Shown here: in pieces, positions 1 to 8,693 of the stretch | How positions within the stretch are numbered: position 1 is the stretch's first letter | How the letters are laid out: each line of letters opens with the position of its first letter | Source: Methanobacteriota archaeon | GTDB lineage: Archaea > Thermoplasmatota > E2 > DHVEG-1 | DNA: 43,502 nt | Direction: 5' to 3' | Assembly: GCA_017885605.1 (NCBI GenBank) | Contig: JAFNFT010000089.1 | Span: 1 to 43,502 of the forward strand | The notes under the pieces: model-generated | The model's input: the letters and a program-made list of their open reading frames with translations, nothing else | The model's database searches: none | Told to the model about the DNA's origin: nothing | Program-made: the position numbers and the translations under genes

Positions 1-171
1 AAATAAAGGATTTCTACAACCCCTGAAGATTGTAATTTATCGGAAAAAGAGTACATCGTGATACACTATCATATGTTCAACCATCGTCTAGGCGAGAAAA
101 TTGTTAGTCGAGGTAAAAAAAAATTATGCCAATCCCTTATATATTTCATTAAATTTTTTCTATAATAGATA

Positions 172-183
172 AAAATATTTATA
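172..183 (+). promoter_or_regulatory. TATA box of the C1A protease gene
   Basis: An AT-rich box (aaatatttata) lies about 40 nt before the start codon at 220. That would place transcription start near 203 and leave a short leader containing a purine-rich gaggga stretch. A second AT-rich box lies at about 137-147. The rest of positions 1-219 shows no gene I can support. Confidence 0.45.
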
Positions 184-219
184 GGTGATAGTGACTGCCG
201 ATAACCGAGGGAAAAAACC

Positions 220-2115
220 ATGAATGGAAAAATATTTTCAATTCTGTTTATAGGTGTATTGATGGGTTCTTGTTTTACCGTCATTGGGACACAACAACAG
301 ATCGACACCACAGACACACAACTTCAAACAAATGAGCAGGAACCAACCGAAGAAACCACGATTGACAATGAGTGTGGTTGTGAACCGCATGAAACATCGA
401 CAACCGATGGACTCTACTACAGGACAGGATTGCTGCCTGCAAAAGAAATCCTGCCGGAAGGAGAGACATTCACAGGGCGGACATCGTCATCATGGGATTG
501 GCGTGATGCGACCTACAATGGTCAGACCGGTGATTGGACCACACCAATTAGAAACCAAGCGAACTGTGGAAGTTGCTACGCATTCGCACCACTCGGATCA
601 ATCGAATCTCTCATAAAAATAAAACAAGGGAACCTAGGGTATTCCATTGATCTCTCTGAGCAATTCATTGTCTCTTGTGGAATGGAATGGATGAGCGATT
701 ACATCGACGGGTGCGATGGTGCCTATTCTCCAGGACAATATAATTTCATCACAACCTACGGAACCCTCCCTGAATCCTGTTTTCCATATGTGAGTGGATC
801 TGGCTCTGTTCCTCCGTGTTCAGATAAATGCAGCAACTGGGAAGATCTCATCATCCAAATCAACGGATGGCACACGGTCGCAAGTGATATCACCTCGATA
901 AAAAATGCTCTGATTCAACATGGTCCGTTGACTGCAGGAATGATAGTGTACGATGATTTCTTTGATTATAGCGGAGATGTGTACGAACATCCGGGCAGCG
1001 ACCCTGACCCGATGAACCATGCAGTTGTCATCGTCGGCTATGATGATGCGCAAAACTGCTGGATATGTAAAAACAGTTGGGGGACAACCTGGGGTGAGGA
1101 CGGATGGTTCAAGATCCTGTATGGAGACTGTAAAATCGGACAAGAAATCGTATATTTTGATTATATCCCTCAAACAGGTCCTCTAGTGGATCTCAAGATA
1201 CATCGAATCCAGATGATCGGCGAGATTGAAGGATGGCTAGAGGGAGATGCGGACTGGTCCTATCGAGTGCAAGTCTATACTGGGAGCCAATGGCTCGAAC
1301 AAACCAATGATGACTACTCCAGGAATGAAGACGACCATACGGAAGACGTAATTCACCGATTCCATGTCCAGACACCAACACCGGAAATAACCATAAAAGT
1401 CTGGGATCGAGATACGATTACCGGAGACGACCTTGCAGATGTCAGCGGATATATCGGTGGAGGAACAGATGACAGTACGACGGATGTCCGAGGAGCGATA
1501 TTCCATTGTCAATACAACCTCATCACCAACCAACTCATCCAGATCGATACAATCATCTCAGAAGGAGGATACATCACATCCTCAGGAACGTACCAGCCAG
1601 ACGGAGGAGACAACAGCGACGAGGAGAACGATGCGAAAGTCTGGTTCCAGCTCTCAGATTCCTATGAGCCTCCTGAACCAAATCTCCAGGTCAGTGGCAC
1701 GCTTCAGGGTAATGCAAAAATTGGTACGAATCATTACGCCCTTGGAACGTTCATAGTGGAAAACATCGGCAGTGACCCCGAAGGGTTTAGCGACTCGTAC
1801 CTGGATTGGGCGATCGCTGAGACACCAAACTGGGGGAGCAACTGGGTCTTTGAACCAAACAGTGGCATGAATCTTCCCTCAGACGATCCAGTCACGGTCC
1901 ATGTGTATGTTGACGTACCAGATGAACAAGGGACATTCACAGGCTCAATAAAAATATGGAACACGGAGAACCATGCAGATTACGGAATCATATCAGTCCA
2001 ACTCGTAGCCCCCGTCGAGAAGACTTTCCTGCAGTGGAATTTATTTTGCAAGGGATTCGATGGTGCTGTCTCAAAAGACATATTGTCTTTCCTCCAGGTC
2101 CGTCTCCTAAGATAG
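220..2115 (+). CDS. Secreted papain-like (C1A) cysteine protease with C-terminal beta domains
   Basis: This is a 631-residue exported endopeptidase of the papain family. Residues 1-24 form a signal peptide, followed by a short acidic, Thr/Gln-rich linker and propeptide. The catalytic domain spans roughly residues 90-320. Q113 is the oxyanion-hole residue, C119 in the NCGSCYAF motif is the nucleophile, H267 sits in MNHAVVIVGYDD, and N285 in KNSWGTTWGEDGW completes the active site. After it come a C2-like beta region (about 325-450) and an Ig/CARDB-like beta-sandwich (about 485-600), probably for substrate or cell-surface attachment. The last 30 or so residues are hydrophobic/basic and may be a sorting tail. 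Papain-like proteases are part of the detrital-protein-degrading set known for benthic Thermoplasmatota. A C25 protease gene follows on the same strand from its own promoter. Confidence 0.93.
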   Translation: MNGKIFSILFIGVLMGSCFTVIGTQQQIDTTDTQLQTNEQEPTEETTIDNECGCEPHETSTTDGLYYRTGLLPAKEILPEGETFTGRTSSSWDWRDATYNGQTGDWTTPIRNQANCGSCYAFAPLGSIESLIKIKQGNLGYSIDLSEQFIVSCGMEWMSDYIDGCDGAYSPGQYNFITTYGTLPESCFPYVSGSGSVPPCSDKCSNWEDLIIQINGWHTVASDITSIKNALIQHGPLTAGMIVYDDFFDYSGDVYEHPGSDPDPMNHAVVIVGYDDAQNCWICKNSWGTTWGEDGWFKILYGDCKIGQEIVYFDYIPQTGPLVDLKIHRIQMIGEIEGWLEGDADWSYRVQVYTGSQWLEQTNDDYSRNEDDHTEDVIHRFHVQTPTPEITIKVWDRDTITGDDLADVSGYIGGGTDDSTTDVRGAIFHCQYNLITNQLIQIDTIISEGGYITSSGTYQPDGGDNSDEENDAKVWFQLSDSYEPPEPNLQVSGTLQGNAKIGTNHYALGTFIVENIGSDPEGFSDSYLDWAIAETPNWGSNWVFEPNSGMNLPSDDPVTVHVYVDVPDEQGTFTGSIKIWNTENHADYGIISVQLVAPVEKTFLQWNLFCKGFDGAVSKDILSFLQVRLLR

Positions 2116-2128
2116 ATTTAAATACAGA

Positions 2129-2138
2129 TTTATATAAT
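2129..2138 (+). promoter_or_regulatory. TATA box of first C25 protease gene
   Basis: The box tttatataat lies about 70 nt before the start at 2204. It predicts a leader of some 40-45 nt ending in a Shine-Dalgarno-like aggggat. The second C25 gene has the same aggggat in the same place, so the two paralogues share leader architecture. Confidence 0.5.
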
Positions 2139-2203
2139 TAAGAACATACGGGGATAAACATCATAGATGTTCAATAAAAATAAAAAAAAATAGGGGATAA
2201 GTT

Positions 2204-4096
2204 ATGAAGAAAATAGTATCACTGGTATTAATTGGAATCATGGTCCTCAGTGGACTTGGAGCTGCTGCTGTTTCAAAAACCTCAGAAACACCATTGAAAA
2301 AAACAGAGACAATCACTTTTTCAGACCCAGAAATCACAACCAAAGAAGGCTATACGTTTGTTACAGTAGACAATGCGAACGCATGGCTCAATACACCCGG
2401 TGCACCGATGCTTCCCGCATCCGTCACTACCTATATCTTCCCATTCGGCACTCAGATAAAAACTGTGGACGTGACATTCTCTGAACCAGAAGAATACAAT
2501 GTAGAAAAAAAGATCGCGTCAGCCCAAGCACCAATAACCTATGTCGAAGGGAAGAAAGTAACATATAAGCAAGAAAATCAAGTAATGGGATCGACCTATC
2601 CAGAAACACTTTTTGATTATCACCTTGGCGCGGGCATCTCCGGTGAAGATCATGTTCTTTTTGTGACAGTCCGCTGTTTCCCCATCCAATACAAACCAGA
2701 GGAGAACAAAATCCTTTTCCGAAACAAAGTATCGCTCTCAATAACCTATGAGCTCCCATCCTCTGAAACATCGATTGTCGATGATTACAAATTAATTATT
2801 ATTGCTCCGAAAACATTCTCCGAGGCACTCCAACCATTGGTGAACCATAAGATCAGCAAAGGAATCACGACAAAACTAGTCACCCGCAATGAAATCTGCG
2901 ACAGTGTCTACTTCCCTGCAGAAGGACGAGACTGTGCCGAGGAGATGAAATACTTCATAAAGAATGCTTATGATCAATGGGGAACCGATTATGTGCTCTT
3001 GGTTGGAGGAAGATACGGTGGGATTCTGAACGAAAAATGGTATGTCCCGGTCCGATACACCAACCTTGACGATGGGGAGAACTGGGAGGGAGGCTATCTA
3101 TCAGATCTGTATTTCGCAGATCTCTACGACGCCTTTGGTAATTTTTCTACGTGGGATTCCAATGGGAACGGTATCTTTGCTGAATGGAACAGCCAAGGAA
3201 AGGATATCCTTGACATGTACCCTGAGGTATATATCGGACGACTTGCTTGTAAAAACATCGATGAGGTTGAAACTCTTGTCACAAAGATAATCACCTATGA
3301 AAACACAACGGCTGGAAAAGAATGGTTTAACAAAATGGTTGTGGTAGGAGGTGATTCCGCGCCGAATGCGACAGATCCTTGGTATGAAGGTGAAGAAGAA
3401 AACGCACTAGCGTTAGAGTATATGACTGGATTTGATGGTGTCCGACTCTGGACATCAAATGGAAATTTCACTGGTTCTCAAGATGTTATTGATGGGATTA
3501 ACGCAGGCTGTGGATTTTTATTCTTCGACGGGCATGGCAATCCTGCATCCTGGTCCACACATCCGCCGTATAACGAAAGTATCTGGATAAACGGACTGCA
3601 GGTGAAGGAGATGCCGAAGTTGACAAATGGGGAAAAACTCCCGGTTACGGTATGTGGCGGGTGTCATAATGGACAGTTTAACACGAGTCTCTTGAATATT
3701 CTGAAAGGCTTTATCAAAGAGGGATTCAAATACTTCCAATGGAAATTTTACTTATTGGAATGGACGCCTGAATGCTGGGCATGGAAATTGATGAGTGTAA
3801 AAAATGGTGGGAGTATCGCAACCATGGCATACACAGGGCTTGACTGGTTTGGAACTGGAGATAACAACACTGATACCATCCCTGATTGCACCCAATTTTT
3901 TTCAGGATATGCCAATACGCAGTTTTTTAAAAATTACGGGGTGAACAATAGGACAATTCTTGGTCAGGCGCACACTCAAACGCTCATCGATTATCTCAAT
4001 GCGTATCCACCGATGCTGGAGAAACTTGATGCTAAAACTGTCCAGGAGTTTGTTCTTCTTGGTGACCCTAGTCTGCAAATAGGAGGATATTCATAG
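2204..4096 (+). CDS. Secreted gingipain-like (C25) cysteine protease, copy 1
   Basis: A 630-residue exported endopeptidase of clan CD. Residues 1-22 are a signal peptide. The next 180 residues match the beta-rich C25 propeptide type, and the caspase-haemoglobinase fold follows (about 195-625). The dyad is visible: H444 in the FDGHGNP motif, at the end of a hydrophobic strand, and C487 in the CGGCHN motif. The protein ends right after DPSLQIGGYS, the usual end of the C25 catalytic domain, so no Ig-like or sorting domain is attached, unlike Porphyromonas gingipains. The M14 gene starts 16 nt downstream with a purine-rich leader, so the two are probably cotranscribed. A close paralogue lies at 6723-8606. 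Arg or Lys specificity cannot be read from the sequence. Confidence 0.93.
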   Translation: MKKIVSLVLIGIMVLSGLGAAAVSKTSETPLKKTETITFSDPEITTKEGYTFVTVDNANAWLNTPGAPMLPASVTTYIFPFGTQIKTVDVTFSEPEEYNVEKKIASAQAPITYVEGKKVTYKQENQVMGSTYPETLFDYHLGAGISGEDHVLFVTVRCFPIQYKPEENKILFRNKVSLSITYELPSSETSIVDDYKLIIIAPKTFSEALQPLVNHKISKGITTKLVTRNEICDSVYFPAEGRDCAEEMKYFIKNAYDQWGTDYVLLVGGRYGGILNEKWYVPVRYTNLDDGENWEGGYLSDLYFADLYDAFGNFSTWDSNGNGIFAEWNSQGKDILDMYPEVYIGRLACKNIDEVETLVTKIITYENTTAGKEWFNKMVVVGGDSAPNATDPWYEGEEENALALEYMTGFDGVRLWTSNGNFTGSQDVIDGINAGCGFLFFDGHGNPASWSTHPPYNESIWINGLQVKEMPKLTNGEKLPVTVCGGCHNGQFNTSLLNILKGFIKEGFKYFQWKFYLLEWTPECWAWKLMSVKNGGSIATMAYTGLDWFGTGDNNTDTIPDCTQFFSGYANTQFFKNYGVNNRTILGQAHTQTLIDYLNAYPPMLEKLDAKTVQEFVLLGDPSLQIGGYS

Positions 4097-4112
4097 GTAG
4101 GGGGTAGAAGAA

Positions 4113-6632
4113 ATGACTAAAAAGATAATTATTTGTTTTGGAACGCTGGTATTGCTTCTTTGTGGATCTGTTCCTCTATCAGGATCAGCGAGTGATGAGC
4201 CCACGGCTTTTGTCAAAGCCCTGGTGAGAGTTGATATCACCCAGGGAAATGTGGTACTTCCACAGGGTGTGGAGATCGTCGCAGAAAGCCAGGGTGAATG
4301 GGTCGATATTGTCATCCCACAGTATCGTTTACAAGAGTTGACAAATCATCAGATATCGTATACTACTCTTATTGCAGATATGGATGCCTACCATGCGGCA
4401 ATGATGGGATCGTACCATACCTATGCTCAGATGCAAAGTATCATGGAGGGTATTGCAGCCAATCACTCAGACATCGCGAGTCTCTTCAGCATTGGGACAA
4501 GCTATGAAGGACGTTCTCTCTGGTGCCTGGAAATCACTGATAATCCTGGTGTGGATGAAGGGGAACCCGGTGTGTTCTTCATGGGGCTTCATCATGCCCG
4601 TGAATGGCCAACGGTGGAAATCTGTCTTACCGTTGCCAACAATCTGACTTCCGGGTATGGGGCCAATTCCACGATCACCAATTTTGTGAATAACCGGAGA
4701 ATATGGATCGTCCCCTGTGTGAACCCCGACGGGTATTATTACTGTCATGACCTTGGGAACGATTGGCGGAAGAACCGACATTATTTCTCTCAATATGGGA
4801 CCTATGGTGTTGATTTAAATCGGAACTATGCTGGATCTAGTGATGGAAATGCATGGGGTGCGTGGGGGTCTATCTTTGATGCATCTGTGACTCATGAACC
4901 AGGGAACGAGGTGTACTGTGGTCCTGGGCCAGCTTCAGAACTTGAAATACAAGCAGTGAGTAATTTCTTCGTAACCCATGACATCTGCGCATCTATCTCC
5001 TGGCATACCTACCAACAGGAACTGTACTGGCCCTGGGGGTACACCGCGTCACATGTCCCAGATAACACGTACATCAGTGCAGTGGGGACAGGAATCGCGC
5101 AGCGGATCACACGACAGAGTGGGTCTGGTACCTATACACCAGGACAATCCTATGGGCTCTATGGTACTACCGGAGATAACATCGACTGGGAGTACGGGTA
5201 TAGTCATTATGTTCTGGGCAGGACAACCTTTGGGTATACCATCGAAGCCTGTTCGGATTTCCATCCCTCAGCTAGCTACCTTGACCAGATCTGTAAAGAG
5301 AACTGCGATGGGGCATTATATCTCCTTTCAGAGGCAGAGAACATACGCGACTCGGTCGTCCCTCGTGTGATGCCACCGATTCTTGATGAGTTGCCCAATG
5401 ACTCTGATGGGAATTATCGGGTCTCATGGGAGGAACAGAACCCGTTAGCAGAGCCAGATTATTTCCAACTTGATGAACTCAATGGGCTTTCGATTGGGAC
5501 AGATGACGCGGAGTCTGGATCCGGACTCTGGACACTTGACGGGTTTGCTCTGTCAACCTCACGATATCACTCAGGAAGCACCAGCTACAAATCTCGTCAT
5601 ACCGATGCTGATGTTTCCTCAATGACGACCGTCAATCCAATACCTATAACTACGGGAATGAAGCTTTCATTCTGGTGCTGGTACAATACCGAGAATAATT
5701 ACGATGATACGTTTGTTGAGGTCAGTAGAGATGGCCGGTCCTACGACGTCTTGGATATCTTCACCGGATCATCAGGGGATTGGATTTACAAAGAGTACGA
5801 TTTGAATAATTACTCGGGGGAATCCCTCTTTATTCGATTCAGGTATACGACCGATACAGGAACATTACAAGAAGGATTCTATGTGGACGATATAACCCCT
5901 GTCGCAGATGTCGATACGGTGACGACACTTTCGAGTTCCATCACCAACCATTTCTATGATATCACCGGGAAGACTAACGGAACCTATTATTACCGAGTAA
6001 AAGGCCATAATAATGAACGTGGATGGTGTGATTTTAGCACCCTTGAGAAGATCATCGTAACAATAGGTGAAGACATAACCCCGCCAGTGACCACCTGCAC
6101 TTTAGCAGGGGAGCTGGAAGGTGATGTCTATGTCAGCGATGTGATCGTTACCCTCATCGCGACTGATGGTTCTGGTGTTGATTACACGAAATACAAACTC
6201 GACGATGGGACATGGACGATATATACTGCACCATTTGTCGTGTCAACGAATGGAAATCATACGGTCTCATTCTATTCAGCTGATACCGTTGGTAACACGG
6301 AGACGGAGAAAACCTGCTCCTTTATCATCCAGAAGGAGGTGCCATCGGTCACCATCACGATAAAAGGTGGGCTAGGCGTCTCTGCAACCATTACGAACAC
6401 GGGGACGATGAATCTGACGGACCTTGACTGGACGATGAGTCTGGACGGAAAACTGATTTTTGTTGGAAAAACAAAATCAGGCACCATTGACGAACTTGCA
6501 GTAGGCGAATCGGTCACCGTAAACGATTTCGTCCTTGGTTTTGGAAAGACAGGGATAGCAATGCACGTAGAGGCTGCTGAGGCGACTGCGACAGGGATAG
6601 TTCTCCTGTTATTTGTGATTGGAGTAAAGTAG
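4113..6632 (+). CDS. Secreted M14 zinc carboxypeptidase with MAM-like, FN3 and Ig-like domains
   Basis: An 839-residue exported metallocarboxypeptidase. A signal peptide (about 1-26) and short propeptide precede the M14 domain (about 90-410). The zinc ligands are H161 and E164 in HHARE plus H298 in SWHTY. Substrate-binding residues lie in the VDLNRNY block, and the general-base glutamate is E378 in TIEACSDFHP. Downstream are a MAM/immune-inhibitor-A-like jelly roll (about 460-600, ending FYVDDI), an FN3-like segment (about 605-655), an OmpL47-type Ig-like domain (about 665-745) and a C-terminal CARDB-like domain ending in a hydrophobic patch that may anchor the protein. It would trim C-terminal residues from peptides made by the flanking C25 proteases. 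It starts 16 nt after the first C25 stop codon. Confidence 0.93.
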   Translation: MTKKIIICFGTLVLLLCGSVPLSGSASDEPTAFVKALVRVDITQGNVVLPQGVEIVAESQGEWVDIVIPQYRLQELTNHQISYTTLIADMDAYHAAMMGSYHTYAQMQSIMEGIAANHSDIASLFSIGTSYEGRSLWCLEITDNPGVDEGEPGVFFMGLHHAREWPTVEICLTVANNLTSGYGANSTITNFVNNRRIWIVPCVNPDGYYYCHDLGNDWRKNRHYFSQYGTYGVDLNRNYAGSSDGNAWGAWGSIFDASVTHEPGNEVYCGPGPASELEIQAVSNFFVTHDICASISWHTYQQELYWPWGYTASHVPDNTYISAVGTGIAQRITRQSGSGTYTPGQSYGLYGTTGDNIDWEYGYSHYVLGRTTFGYTIEACSDFHPSASYLDQICKENCDGALYLLSEAENIRDSVVPRVMPPILDELPNDSDGNYRVSWEEQNPLAEPDYFQLDELNGLSIGTDDAESGSGLWTLDGFALSTSRYHSGSTSYKSRHTDADVSSMTTVNPIPITTGMKLSFWCWYNTENNYDDTFVEVSRDGRSYDVLDIFTGSSGDWIYKEYDLNNYSGESLFIRFRYTTDTGTLQEGFYVDDITPVADVDTVTTLSSSITNHFYDITGKTNGTYYYRVKGHNNERGWCDFSTLEKIIVTIGEDITPPVTTCTLAGELEGDVYVSDVIVTLIATDGSGVDYTKYKLDDGTWTIYTAPFVVSTNGNHTVSFYSADTVGNTETEKTCSFIIQKEVPSVTITIKGGLGVSATITNTGTMNLTDLDWTMSLDGKLIFVGKTKSGTIDELAVGESVTVNDFVLGFGKTGIAMHVEAAEATATGIVLLLFVIGVK

Positions 6633-6662
6633 ATTACTCCCCTTTTTTCTTTCTTTTTTTTG
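6633..6662 (+). terminator. Oligo-T terminator after the C25-M14 unit
   Basis: Directly after the M14 stop codon comes a pyrimidine tract with runs of six and eight or more T (ccttttttctttctttttttt). This is the usual archaeal intrinsic termination signal. The next promoter begins within about 10 nt. Confidence 0.5.
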
Positions 6663-6671
6663 TTCGCAAAG

Positions 6672-6682
6672 TTTTATATATT
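6672..6682 (+). promoter_or_regulatory. TATA box of second C25 protease gene
   Basis: The box ttttatatatt lies about 45 nt before the start at 6723 and is followed by a leader with an aggggat ribosome-binding-like motif eight nt before the ATG. The same layout occurs upstream of copy 1. Confidence 0.5.
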
Positions 6683-6722
6683 ATTGAAAGTTTTTATTAA
6701 TTATTGAATTAGGGGATATTCT

Positions 6723-8606
6723 ATGAAGAAAAGCCTCGTTGGAATTATCGTCGCTGTAGTGATCATAAGCGGATATGAAGCTGTTGCCACGTCGTTTGCA
6801 GATCAGAATAGCGCAGAAAAAACAGATACCTTCGTGTTTTCGTCTGTCCAACTTTCTGAGGAACAGGACTTCACCACTGTTGATCTTTCTGAAGCAACCT
6901 CGTATCTGACCGCACAAGGAAGTTATGCGGTACCGGTCGTGACGCGGGTGTATACGTTTCCATTCATGACGAAAATAACAGATATTGTGGTTAATTTTTC
7001 AGAGATACAAGAAGTATCAATCTCAAAACCACTGAAGCTTGTCCCCGAAGCGATCGCGGATAACGGAGTGGAATCGACCGACGTATCCCTTCAATCGACT
7101 TCATTGAAGATCTATCCGGAGCAAAGGTATAGCTATCATTTAGCAGCTGGAAGGCAGAATGATAACCTGGCGACGTTTTTAGCGATTCATCTCTATCCGG
7201 TTCAGTATCTTCCTTCAGAGAGTATCCTGCGTTGTACCAAAAATGCGAAGATCACGATTACCTATGTACTTCCAGAGACACGTTCGACAACATCCTCTGA
7301 TCAATACGAGCTTGTGATCATCGCCCCTGAAAAATTCTCAGATGCGTTACAGCCACTTGTCACCCATAAGATTGACAAAGGGTTGACAACCAAACTTGTT
7401 ACCCGTGATGATATCTGCAATAGCGTCTACTTCCCTGCAGAAGGACGAGACTGCGCTGAGGAAATGAAATATTTCATCAAGAACGCATGTGACCAATGGG
7501 CGACGAAATACGTCCTTTTGGTGGGTGGAAGGAACGGTGGTGTCACGGAAGAAAAATGGTGGATACCGGTTCGATACTCTTTACTCAATGACGACGGGGA
7601 AGGCTCCTATCTTACCGACCTGTATTTTGCTGATCTGTATGACATCAACGGGAGTTTCTCGAGCTGGGATTCGAACAATAACGGGATTTTTGCGGAGTGG
7701 ACGACCACACAGAATGACGTCCTGGATATGTATCCTGATGTGTATGTTGGTCGTCTGCCTTGTACAAATGTTCCTCAAGTAAAAACCATTGTGAAAAAAA
7801 TCATTACGTATGAGACGACAACCTATGGGGCTGAATGGTTTAAGACATTTGTTGGGGTCGCTGGTGATACCTATCCAGACCCCAATGATCCGTATTATGA
7901 AGGCGAGCTTGCGACCAATGCATCGTTTCAGCAGCTGGAAAGCCTTGGGTTTGATGCCTCTATGATTTGGACATCCAATGGTCGGTTCACGGATGCTGAT
8001 GCGGTGATCGCTGAAATAAGCAAAGGCTGTGGGTTTGTGCATTTCTCGGGTCATGGGAACCCTCTGGCCTGGTCGACTCATCCTCCGAGAAATGAGACAT
8101 GGGTGGACGGGCCGAATGCATTTGAGATGAAGAAACTGTCCAATTGGGATCAACAACCAGTTGTGATTGTCGGCGGCTGTCATAACGCGCAGTTCAACAC
8201 CAGCCTCTATAACATACTCAAGGGAGTATTAGAGGATGGGTTATCTTACTTCAAATCGACTCGGCCATTTGGGGCTTTCTGGTACGATGAGTGGATCCCT
8301 CGTTGTTGGGCATGGGCAATGACAAGTCAGAGCAGAGGGGGTGCGATCGCGGTAATTGCAAATAGTGGTCTTGGATACGGAGAACCAGGGGAGCATACAT
8401 TGACCGAAAGGGGACGGCACCTGGAATGGTTATTCTTCAAAGCCTATCACGATGGAGAGGTGAACCTTGGGGCGACGCATGGGACCAATCTGATCTATTA
8501 CATGAATGAGCATCCTCCCATGGCGGATCAAACAGACTGCAAGATTGCGCAGGAATGGGTACTCCTTGGTGACCCTAGTCTACTTATTGGAGGATATCCC
8601 TCCTAA
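6723..8606 (+). CDS. Secreted gingipain-like (C25) cysteine protease, copy 2
   Basis: A 627-residue exported C25 protease, collinear with the copy at 2204. It has a signal peptide (about 1-24), a beta-rich propeptide, then the catalytic domain from about residue 195. The dyad is H444 in FSGHGNP and C486 in VGGCHN. The C-terminus DPSLLIGGYPS matches the other copy. Similarity between the copies is highest around the YFPAEGRDCAEEMKYF block and much weaker in the propeptide, as expected for an older tandem duplication in which the protease core is constrained. It has its own TATA box and a T-rich tract after its stop. Two C25 enzymes side by side suggest division of labour in cleavage specificity, but that is inference. 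Confidence 0.93.
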   Translation: MKKSLVGIIVAVVIISGYEAVATSFADQNSAEKTDTFVFSSVQLSEEQDFTTVDLSEATSYLTAQGSYAVPVVTRVYTFPFMTKITDIVVNFSEIQEVSISKPLKLVPEAIADNGVESTDVSLQSTSLKIYPEQRYSYHLAAGRQNDNLATFLAIHLYPVQYLPSESILRCTKNAKITITYVLPETRSTTSSDQYELVIIAPEKFSDALQPLVTHKIDKGLTTKLVTRDDICNSVYFPAEGRDCAEEMKYFIKNACDQWATKYVLLVGGRNGGVTEEKWWIPVRYSLLNDDGEGSYLTDLYFADLYDINGSFSSWDSNNNGIFAEWTTTQNDVLDMYPDVYVGRLPCTNVPQVKTIVKKIITYETTTYGAEWFKTFVGVAGDTYPDPNDPYYEGELATNASFQQLESLGFDASMIWTSNGRFTDADAVIAEISKGCGFVHFSGHGNPLAWSTHPPRNETWVDGPNAFEMKKLSNWDQQPVVIVGGCHNAQFNTSLYNILKGVLEDGLSYFKSTRPFGAFWYDEWIPRCWAWAMTSQSRGGAIAVIANSGLGYGEPGEHTLTERGRHLEWLFFKAYHDGEVNLGATHGTNLIYYMNEHPPMADQTDCKIAQEWVLLGDPSLLIGGYPS

Positions 8607-8649
8607 TCTTTCTTTTCCTTTTTGTTCTAGTGATATTTTATAAAGAAAT

Positions 8650-8660
8650 ATTTATATAAT
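8650..8660 (+). promoter_or_regulatory. TATA box of M28 peptidase gene
   Basis: The box atttatataat predicts transcription start near 8680. That leaves about 14 nt of leader before ATG 8694 and argues against the in-frame TTG at 8685 as the start. Confidence 0.5.
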
Positions 8661-8693
8661 CAAAGGAGAATCATTTCACATAGGTTGAGACGT

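Noticed and set aside
7581-8183. 200-codon open frame on the minus strand
   Set aside because: Lies fully inside the second C25 gene, whose active-site motifs prove the plus-strand frame; the antisense protein is His/Arg/Ile-rich and resembles nothing.
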